Shown: positions 14,021 to 22,200 of the stretch, piece after piece
How positions within the stretch are numbered: the first letter of the stretch is position 1
Layout: each line of letters opens with the position of its first letter
IMG/VR virus record: IMGVR_UViG_3300034107_000579
Location: 1-40,782 of that record
Reading direction: 5' to 3' (one strand)
Origin: a virus
DNA: 40,782 nucleotides
The notes under the pieces: model-generated
Seen by the model: the letters and a program-made list of their open reading frames with translations, nothing else
Told to the model about the DNA's origin: nothing
Database searches by the model: none
Made by a program: the position numbers and the translations under genes

Positions 14021-16426
14021 ATGCCAATGAACATGAGCAACGGCGGAGGAGGAGGCGGCGGCGGTATGTCCGGCGGCGGCGGTGGCGCAATGAGCGCAGC
14101 CCCAGCAATGAGCAACGCGATGTCCGACAACAACATGGGCGGCAACGCCATGTCCGATAGTGGGAACGCCATGTCCAGCGGCATGAGCGCCGCCACAGCC
14201 ATGTCCGGCGGAGCGATGTCTGGCGGCGGCATGAGTGGCGCCCCACTCCGCACCGGCATGTCTGTAGATCCCCGCAGCGCGCCCCGCACGCGAGATTTTC
14301 GCAATGAGTTATCAGCCATACGCACGGCCAGCGGCCAAATCGCCCAAGATCAAGCCAACACCACCGTCGATACCGCAGACCGCCTCAGCGACCAAGCCAT
14401 CGAAAGCACCGGCGACATCGCCAAGAAGCTCGAAGACAGCACCTACACCGCAGCAGCTAACCAAAAAATCCGCGACGCCGGAACCTCGGCCACCCAACTC
14501 GGCCAGAGCTACAACCAAGTCGGCCAGACTGCCGACCGTGTAGCCGCATACAACGACCCCGCACAAGCTCGGTTGAACCAAATAGCCCTCGGCCAGCTCT
14601 ACCGCCCAGACCAGCTTTCCTCGCAAGGCGTCTCCGCCGACCAAGCGCAAGGTGCCCGCGTCGCCGATGTCGGCCGCATGCAAGCCGCCCAGGCTGGCGG
14701 CCCCGCCAATGTCCAAGGCGCGCGTACAAGTGCCGCGAGCATGGGGAATGTGGCTAATGTGCAAGCCCAACAAATGCAAGCGCAGCAAGCGGGAGCTTTT
14801 GAGCGAGTCGCCGGCCGCGATGTCACGGGCGCACGGATAGCAAATACTCCGCAAATAGGGGGAATCAATGCCGCTCAAGTGCAAGATGTCTCTGGTCAAC
14901 AAGTGGGGCAAGGCCAGCTCGGGCAAAGTCTATACCAGACAGCTCAAAATAGGCTGGCTTTAAACGGGCAACTCTCTTCCGAAGCGTCCCGCGATGCGGT
15001 GCAATCTGCCCGAGCAGGATATGCGGCGCGGGGCATGGCGACCGGCAACTCAGCTCTTGCAGGAGAACTCCTTAACCGTGACCGCTACTCCCAGCAAAGA
15101 TTCCAGCAAGACGGAGTATTTGCGTCCGCCGTGCAAAATTCCGATATTGGTCGCCAGCAGCAGAACTCCGCCCTGTCCCTCGATGCGGCTCGCGCTAACC
15201 AGGCTAAATCTGCGCAACTTTCCTTGGCAAACCAAGCTGCCGGAATGGATGCGGCTCGAGCTAATCAAGCTGCCGAGATAAGCGTCAACCAAGCCAATGC
15301 GGGCTACCTGCAACAAGCGAACCTATCCAACCAAGACGCAGCTCTTCGTGCAAGCGGACTTAACCAAGCGGCAGGCATGCAGACCGAGCAATACAATGCC
15401 GGTCTCCGCCAGACAGCTAATGCGGCCAACCAAGATGCCGCTCTCCGCGCAGCGCAGGCGAATCAACTCACGGCCTACAACACCAACCAATTCAACGCCG
15501 CGAATAGCCAATCCGCGAACCTCGCAAATGCAAACTTCGCCCAGCAGGCCGGACTTGCGAACCAATCGACCGGACTCCAGCTCGGCCTCACCAACGCGCA
15601 ACTCCAGCAGCAGGCCAACGCCACCTCCTACGAAGCCTCCCAGCAATCCGCCATGGCCAACGCAGGCTACGCCCAACAGGCCGGACTCGCCAACCAACAG
15701 GCCAACCTCACCGCCGCGCAATACAATAGCAGCCAAAACCTCGCCGCCCAGAGCGCCAACCAATCGGCAAACTACAACGCGAACTACGCGAACCAAAATT
15801 TCCTGCAAGGCGTCGCCAGTCAGAACTTCAACCAATTCAGCGGCCAGCAAAGCATGCTCGGCAGCCTCTACGGCCAGCAAGCAGGCATCGCCCAAAACCA
15901 ATACTCCAACAACCTCGGCCTCGCCCAGGCCAACGTCGCCCTCGACCCCTACCAACGCGCCCTCGGATCCAATATCCCTATAGCCAGCCAAGGCAACGCC
16001 GCCAACATGATCGGCCAGAGCTTCGGGAATACCATGACCTACGGCAACGACCTCTTCAACACCAACACCAACATGCAGGCCAGCATCTACAACACCTATC
16101 AAAACAACCGCGCAGGCTTGAAATCTGCAAACATCCAAGCCGACGCCTCACGCGACGCCTCTGGCATGGGACTACAAGGTGCGGCTATGGGAGCAAGCGC
16201 CATCATAGGAGCCGCCGCCGCAGCCTGTTGGGTAGCCCGCGCCGCCTTCGGCACGACCACCACTCGTTGGGTGGAATACCGCCGCAGCATGCTGCGCCAT
16301 GCCAGCGACCGCACGATCCGCCTCTACTGCCAGCACGGCCAATCAATCGCCGCCGCCATCACCACGCCACTCCGCCGCCTCATCGCCCGCCTCACACTCC
16401 GCACCCTTCAATGGTCTTGGAACTAA
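14021..16426 (+). CDS. Gly/Met/Ser-rich and Ala/Gln/Asn-rich virion-type protein with C-terminal Cys-Trp domain
   Basis: This 801-aa protein has three parts. Residues 1-80 are almost only Gly, Met, Ser, Ala and Asn, with an eight-glycine run and many MSGG/AMS units. Residues about 100-690 are Ala/Gln/Asn-rich helical repeats (ANQAAGMDAARANQ, NQDAALRA), as in phage ejection or internal virion proteins. After a hydrophobic stretch, residues 736-801 form a basic domain starting CWVARAAFG with aromatic and Arg-rich helices; I recall similar CWxAR C-terminal domains in other phage proteins. The YcaO gene starts inside its last codons (16-base overlap), so the two are translationally coupled. The start at 14021 is chosen because the upstream frame lies in the SET gene. 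Confidence 0.75.
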   Translation: MPMNMSNGGGGGGGGMSGGGGGAMSAAPAMSNAMSDNNMGGNAMSDSGNAMSSGMSAATAMSGGAMSGGGMSGAPLRTGMSVDPRSAPRTRDFRNELSAIRTASGQIAQDQANTTVDTADRLSDQAIESTGDIAKKLEDSTYTAAANQKIRDAGTSATQLGQSYNQVGQTADRVAAYNDPAQARLNQIALGQLYRPDQLSSQGVSADQAQGARVADVGRMQAAQAGGPANVQGARTSAASMGNVANVQAQQMQAQQAGAFERVAGRDVTGARIANTPQIGGINAAQVQDVSGQQVGQGQLGQSLYQTAQNRLALNGQLSSEASRDAVQSARAGYAARGMATGNSALAGELLNRDRYSQQRFQQDGVFASAVQNSDIGRQQQNSALSLDAARANQAKSAQLSLANQAAGMDAARANQAAEISVNQANAGYLQQANLSNQDAALRASGLNQAAGMQTEQYNAGLRQTANAANQDAALRAAQANQLTAYNTNQFNAANSQSANLANANFAQQAGLANQSTGLQLGLTNAQLQQQANATSYEASQQSAMANAGYAQQAGLANQQANLTAAQYNSSQNLAAQSANQSANYNANYANQNFLQGVASQNFNQFSGQQSMLGSLYGQQAGIAQNQYSNNLGLAQANVALDPYQRALGSNIPIASQGNAANMIGQSFGNTMTYGNDLFNTNTNMQASIYNTYQNNRAGLKSANIQADASRDASGMGLQGAAMGASAIIGAAAAACWVARAAFGTTTTRWVEYRRSMLRHASDRTIRLYCQHGQSIAAAITTPLRRLIARLTLRTLQWSWN

Positions 16427-17586
16427 CAGAGAAAATCCGACTCGAAGGAGCCCACCGCGCCTGCACTCCAGAGCAAACGCTGGAGCGCATGCGTCCGCAT
16501 TTCCACGCCGCAGGCATTACCCGCCTCGCCGAGATCACTGGGCTCGACCGCATCGGTATCTGTGTCGCCCAGTGCATCCGTCCCGATGCCATAGTGCTGG
16601 CCGTAGATTCCGGCAAAGGAGCTACGCCTGCCGCAGCGAAATGCTCGGCCATGATGGAGGGCTTCGAGCGCCATGTCGGCGAGACCAGCCGCCCTCGGCA
16701 CATACTCGCCACCGCAGCGCAGCTCGGCGACAAAGCCGAGACCCGCCTGCCACTCTCCAAGGGAGCTGTCTTCCACCCCCACGCCCTCATGCCGTGGACC
16801 GAGGTGCGAGGCCTACAGAGTGGATCCGCCCGCATGGTGCCCACCGACACCGTGCGCCTCCTCGCCCGTCCAGACCCCGCTCCGCTTACCAGCCTGCCAT
16901 TTGCCTACACAAGCAACGGCCTTTCCTCCGGCAACACCTACGCCGAAGCCGTCGCCGGTGGCCTCTACGAGTGCATCGAACGCGACGCCACAGCCATCGC
17001 CCAGCACAGGCTACAAGATTTCCCCCGTGTCGATCTCGACACCATCACCGACCCCACCGTAGCCCGCCTCGTCCGCACACTGCGAGATGCCGACATCACC
17101 CCCGTGCTCCTCGATGTCACCAGCGACATCGGCCTGCCCACCTACATAGCCTACCTCATCGACTGCGAGAGCGGCTGTGGAGTCAATAAAGGCTACGCCG
17201 CCCACCTCGATCCAGCCGTGGCCCAAGCCCGCGCCCTCACCGAGACCATTCAAGCCCGCGCCGTATGGATTGCTGGAAGTCGCGACGACTTCCTCCACGC
17301 CCGCTACGAGAAGGTCAAAGCCACCGACTCCTCCGCCATTCTCGCCCGCCTCTACAAGCACGCCACCACCAGCGCAAACGCCCATCCCGACCGCTCCCGC
17401 GACACCTTTGAGGCAGACATAGACACCCTCCTCAATCTCCTCGATGCCGTCGGCGTCCCCGAGCCGCTCGTCTATGAGTTCACTCACGACTACCCATGCA
17501 GCGTCGTGCGAATCATAACCCCTACGCTGGAAGGCTACACCTTCGACTACTCGCAACCAGGCCAACGCGCCAGGAGGGCCAAATGA
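16411..17586 (+). CDS. YcaO-family protein (ATP-dependent peptide-backbone modifying enzyme)
   Basis: This 391-aa protein has the YcaO ATP/Mg-binding pattern: SAMMEGFE (Ser79, Glu83, Glu86), NTYAEAVAGGLYECIERDA (Glu179, Glu187, Glu190) and ALTETIQAR...GSRDD (residues 275-293). YcaO enzymes phosphorylate a backbone amide oxygen so that it can be replaced by a nucleophile, giving azolines, amidines or thioamides. The proline-rich C-terminus of azoline-forming cyclodehydratases is absent; it ends QRARRAK. The adjacent TfuA gene points to thioamidation. The start overlaps the 801-aa gene by 16 bases. A longer upstream frame from 16228 lies in that gene and is unlikely. Confidence 0.92.
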   Translation: MVLELTEKIRLEGAHRACTPEQTLERMRPHFHAAGITRLAEITGLDRIGICVAQCIRPDAIVLAVDSGKGATPAAAKCSAMMEGFERHVGETSRPRHILATAAQLGDKAETRLPLSKGAVFHPHALMPWTEVRGLQSGSARMVPTDTVRLLARPDPAPLTSLPFAYTSNGLSSGNTYAEAVAGGLYECIERDATAIAQHRLQDFPRVDLDTITDPTVARLVRTLRDADITPVLLDVTSDIGLPTYIAYLIDCESGCGVNKGYAAHLDPAVAQARALTETIQARAVWIAGSRDDFLHARYEKVKATDSSAILARLYKHATTSANAHPDRSRDTFEADIDTLLNLLDAVGVPEPLVYEFTHDYPCSVVRIITPTLEGYTFDYSQPGQRARRAK

Positions 17587-18599
17587 AAATCTTCCTCGGC
17601 CCCACACGACCTAGCAACATCCCCGCCGATGCCGACCTACGGCCCCCCGCACAGCAAGGCGACATCGCTGCCGCTGCCATAGAGGGACCGGATACGCTCA
17701 TCCTCATCGACGGCCTCTTTCACCAGACGCTTGCTCCCTGGCACAAGGAGATCCTCTTTGCTATTGATCGAGGGTGCCGAGTGATCGGGGCAGGAAGCCT
17801 CGGGGCGCTCCGCGCTGTGGAGTGCGCTCGCTACGGAGCCGAGCCGGTCGGAATCATCGCCGGTTGGTATGCCGACGAGTCCTGCACTGACGACGCCGAT
17901 GTCGCTCTCGCTCACGGCCACGCCGAAGATGGCTACCGCGCCCTCTCAATCCCAATCGTCAACATCCGCGCCACCGCCGAGTGCCTCGTCGCCGATGGCT
18001 TGCTCGCCGCCGCCGAGTTGCCTAGACTGCTCGCCGCCGCCCGCTCGATCTACTACGTCGAGCGCAGTTGGCCGCGCCTCCGCCAAGCCCTCGGCCCCGT
18101 AGCAGACCTCCTCCGCGAAAACTACCGCGACCAGAAAGCCCTCGACGCCGAGGAAGCCATCCGCCACGCCCAGCATGTCGCCGCTCCTATCCAGCACGAC
18201 ACGCCCCAGCACACGCACAGCGCCTATTTTCTCGCCCTCCTCGCCAATGACCTGCCAACCGGCGACGGCCAACGCCAGCACCACCTCACCAGCGAAGCCG
18301 CCCGCACCCTTGCCACCGACCGCCACCTCGTCTCCGAGCTGGCCCAACTCCTCGGCATCGTCACCACCCCCGAAGACATCTTCGCCGCCAGCACCCGCAT
18401 GTGGCAGCGCCTCGGCATCACCGACTCAAAAACCGCAAAATGCTGGCTCTCCGAGCACGCCTGGACCGACGAGCAATGGTATGCCCACGCCCAGCGCGAA
18501 GCCCTCCGCCAATCCGCCCGCGATTGGCACAACGCCAGCGGTGCCTGCCTCGACATCGTTCCACTCACCCTCGCCCACAACTTACTCAACCCAGCCTAA
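17583..18599 (+). CDS. TfuA-like protein, partner of YcaO
   Basis: This 338-aa protein matches the TfuA core: GPTRPSN near the start, PPAQQGDI (21-28), a LIDGLFHQTLAPWHKEIL block (41-58), VIGAGSLGALRA (67-78), DDADVALAH (103-111) and IPIVNIRAT (123-131). TfuA partners help YcaO form thioamides, as in thioviridamide-type peptides and methyl-CoM reductase glycine; supply of sulfide is the proposed role. The second half (140-338) is helical and less conserved. The start overlaps the YcaO stop (ATGA) behind a clear GGAGG site at about 17571, unlike the neighbouring virion genes. Confidence 0.9.
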   Translation: MKIFLGPTRPSNIPADADLRPPAQQGDIAAAAIEGPDTLILIDGLFHQTLAPWHKEILFAIDRGCRVIGAGSLGALRAVECARYGAEPVGIIAGWYADESCTDDADVALAHGHAEDGYRALSIPIVNIRATAECLVADGLLAAAELPRLLAAARSIYYVERSWPRLRQALGPVADLLRENYRDQKALDAEEAIRHAQHVAAPIQHDTPQHTHSAYFLALLANDLPTGDGQRQHHLTSEAARTLATDRHLVSELAQLLGIVTTPEDIFAASTRMWQRLGITDSKTAKCWLSEHAWTDEQWYAHAQREALRQSARDWHNASGACLDIVPLTLAHNLLNPA

Positions 18600-18604
18600 T
18601 ACCC

Positions 18605-19213
18605 ATGCCATACAACCCCTCCGTCAATGACCGCTCAGGCGAAATTTACGCCCAAGGCAGTAATAACGCTGCCAACCTTTACGCCCAAGGAGCTGCAAAC
18701 ATGCAAAATTCCCTCACCTCCTCATTCAATACCGCGATGGGAATGGTGAATAAACGCATAGAGAAGAATGAGACTGACAATGCCAAGCTCAAGCAGACAA
18801 CAGCAACAGGGCAAGCCATGATGGGGCTTGCAGATAACTATGGTGAGGACGGGCAGAAATTTAAAGTCTCACTGGCAACAGCTCTTACAGATAATGCTAA
18901 AGACCCTGACAAAATGGCAGGCACCGTCATGGCTTATGCAAATGAACTGGAGAATTTACAGAAGATCAAAACTGCCGAGAAAACCTACGAGGCGCTAGGC
19001 AATGCCTACGCAGGCAAAGCCCAAGCTGCCGCCGATGTGAAAGCGGCCCAGCCCGACAAGATGAACGCCGAGACAATCCGCGCGTATGCTAACGATGCCG
19101 CCACTAATGGGGCTACGCCTGATCAAATCAAGGCGGCTTTACTGCAAGGCTATGGACCATGGGCCGTCGATGTGGTTTACCCCCAGCCAAAGCAAAACTA
19201 TTGGGGGCCGTAG
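18605..19213 (+). CDS. Small helical virion-type protein
   Basis: This 202-aa protein begins MPYNPSVNDRSGEIYAQG, five bases after TfuA. It is Ala/Gln/Asn/Lys-rich and predicted helical (LYAQGAANMQNSLTSSFNTA; AEKTYEALGNAYAGKAQAAA), like the middle of the 801-aa protein, and ends with an aromatic KQNYWGP tail. This composition is typical of podoviral internal or ejected proteins. Its place between TfuA and the giant ejection-type protein shows that the modification genes are embedded within the virion operon. Start at 18605 excludes the overlap with TfuA. Confidence 0.65.
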   Translation: MPYNPSVNDRSGEIYAQGSNNAANLYAQGAANMQNSLTSSFNTAMGMVNKRIEKNETDNAKLKQTTATGQAMMGLADNYGEDGQKFKVSLATALTDNAKDPDKMAGTVMAYANELENLQKIKTAEKTYEALGNAYAGKAQAAADVKAAQPDKMNAETIRAYANDAATNGATPDQIKAALLQGYGPWAVDVVYPQPKQNYWGP

Positions 19214-19225
19214 TATAATACTGCC

Positions 19226-22200
19226 ATGGCGCACAACCCCCTTCTGGACATCATCAATGCTGGCACCTCTACAGAGAGTCAGGGCATAGCGATAGATCAA
19301 GCTACGCCGCTACCTAGCGACCCTCCGGATTGGACTCCATACCCGCAGAACAACATTATTGATGATCTGGAATCAATGGACTTGACTAGAGGGCAAACAC
19401 CCCAAGATGAAATCCCTGATGCGCCGGAAGAATCTTCGGGGCCGATGCCGCGCCGCAATCCGCTCCTAGACATAATTAACGGTGGCACTCCTGAGCCTAC
19501 ATTGAGGCGGGAGAATCCCTTGCTTGCGTTCATACGTCAGCAAGAGGCCGCCGCCCAGCAAGAGGCCGTCGCCCAGCAAGAGGTGGTGGCGCAGGCGACG
19601 ACGCCCGATGAGGCGCTGCCCGTCGTGCCGTCTAAGCTGGCCAACGCCCTCGGCGTGCTCGACTACCGCGACCCCGAGGAAGGCGCTCGCCGCTCGCAGG
19701 CCGCCGCCCTGGGAGAGATCCTAGGTCTGCCGGAATACGAGAGGGTCCAACTCGGAGCCGCCCCGACCAATGAGGATGGCACCGTGACCATCCGCCGCGC
19801 CCAAGCCGTGAGCCCCGAGGCGAATGCCGCCGCTGCAAATCGCCTTGCAAACATGCAGACGATGGCCGCTGGCGAAATGCTCGTCGAAGAATCTCCCAAG
19901 GAAGTCGGCTCCCTCCAAGGCATCGCCAACGCCGCGCAGAATGCTTTCGACTCCGCCCGCCAAGCCCTCATGGCCACCAATGGACTCGATGAGAACGACG
20001 CCTCGCAGATCGCTCGCATCGAATACAACAAAGCCGCCCGCCGTGTAGCCCCAGGTTACGCCGCCTACCAGCAAGCCGAAGGATGGGATGCCGCAAAAGC
20101 CTTTGCGAAAAATCCCTTTGAGGTTACGGCAAATATCATCACCGAAGGTCTCGCTGGAAGCTGGCCCGCCCTCGCGGGCGGCCTCGCCACCGGAGCCACG
20201 ACCGCCGCTGTAGCTGGAGCTGCTGGAACGGTGGTGCCAGGCGTGGGCAATGTCATCGGCGCAGGCGGTGGGTTCACCGCAGGCATGGTTGGTGGCACCG
20301 CTGCCGGTTCCTTTGCCACAGAATACGGCAGCAAGATCCTTGAGGAGTTGCAGACCGCAGGGATGAATCCTAAAAATCCGGAAAGCATCGCCCAGTTCTT
20401 CAGTAACGAATCGCTCATGGCTGAGGCAAAGGATGCCGCCTTGAAACGGGGCGTGCCTGTTGCCGCATTTGATGCCCTTTCCGCTGGTATTGCCGGACGG
20501 GTGGGCTCTATCTTCCGTGCCGCCGCGAAAACCCCTGTCCGCCTGGCTGTCACGGAAGGCGCTATCCAAGGGGGGCTCGGAGGCGCAGGCGAGGTTGCCG
20601 GATCCGTCGCAGCCGGAGACCCAGTAAACCCCAAGGCCGTCTTCGGAGAAGTCATCGGCGAAGTCGGACCGGCCGCCATCGAGATCGCCGCCGGACGCGC
20701 CGCCTCTGCCAGCCAGCCCGCCACCGTGGGAACGCCGTCGTCCCCGACGGCCCCTCCGTCATCCGCTCCCATCGCCCAGCAAGCCCCCGCCGAAGTCCCC
20801 CAAAACTTCACCCCCATTTCTAGCCCTGCCGCAGCGCAACCCGCCACCCGCCCGCGCTCGCTCGGAGAAGTCCGCGCCCCACAGATCGCCCTCGACCAAG
20901 CCGCCGTCGATGAAGCCTTCGGCTCCCCATTTGCACCACCGCCCGTGGTATCAAATGATACCTTCGCCCCGCCCGAATCAACGGGATCACCCGAATTGAT
21001 CAGCGGGAACGGGACTTCTGTTTCGGGATATTCCACTTTAATGCCCGTTGATGAGTTGCGTGAGAGCTTCGGGACTAATACCTTCGCCCCGCCCGCGCGC
21101 GCAACCGAGTTACCAGAAACTTCCCGCACCGCCTCTGCTGCCCCCACGGTAAGCGCACCAACAGCGCCCGAATCGACGGGCTCACCCGAATTGATCAGCG
21201 GGGACGGGACTTCTGTTCTTTCCCCGAACGCCTCTACGGCCCCAGTCGCCGCAAGCGGAGCGCCGGAATTAACCGGCTCACCCGAGATGATCGCCGGAGA
21301 GGGGAGTTCTGTTTCTAATATTCCAGCATTGCAGCCCGTGGATTATCCGGTCGATCAGATCAAGTTATCCAAAGACGTTCCCAACTTTAAGGATAATGCT
21401 GATCCCAATACGGGAGTGGTGCAAGGCGAACGACTCGAAGGCCAAGTGGACCGCCGTGGCATGGCTCCGATCCTTGCATGGCGCAGACTCAATGGAGATG
21501 TCGAAGTCATCAGTGGTCGCCACCGGCTAGACCTATTCCGCCGCAATCAAGAGGGGTCAATACCTACCCAAATTTTCAATGAAGCTGATGGCTTCACCCG
21601 TGAAGATGCGCTAACCTTGGACGCAGAACTCAATATACGCGATGGACAAGGAACTACCAAAGACTATGCAAACTACTTCCGAAACGCCTCAATCTCCCAT
21701 GACCAAGCAACAGAGAGAAGCCTTCTTTCAAGGGCTAAGGGCCGTTCCGGCTTCACGATTGGAAACTTTGGGGCGGATGATCTCTACGCGGTACATCAAT
21801 CAGGAAAACTCTCCGACGCCAAAGCCGAAGCCATAGCCGCCGCCGCTCCAGGGGATGCAGAGTTGCAGCATGTGGGCCTCACGTTTGCTAAAGACTTTAG
21901 TCCCGAAGCACTTACTCAACTCATCACCGTAAGCCAGCGCGCGAAGTCGCCAACCGCTAAGCAAGGGGACCTCTTTGGCACCAGCGACGAGAACCTCAAT
22001 AAGGCTGTCGCCCTAGTCAAAGCTAGCCAATCGAAGATTTCTGAAATCGACAACGCGATTCTCTCCGTGAAGGGGGCAGTGAAACGGCCTGACGCCGCTC
22101 GCAAAATGGGGGTCGATGTCAAAGACCCTGACTCGATCCGAAACAAGATCGAGCAACTCCAAACCCAGCGCGCAAAGTATGTCAACTTCCTCGACCACCC

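Noticed and set aside
16228-16410. N-terminal extension of YcaO
   Set aside because: This part of the frame lies in the 801-aa gene and its His/Pro/Arg-rich translation looks like an out-of-frame product; the family starts near 16411.
20065-21147. A 360-codon minus-strand frame inside the giant gene
   Set aside because: Composition (Ala/Pro/Ser/Thr) follows from the opposite coding strand, and no motif or context supports it.
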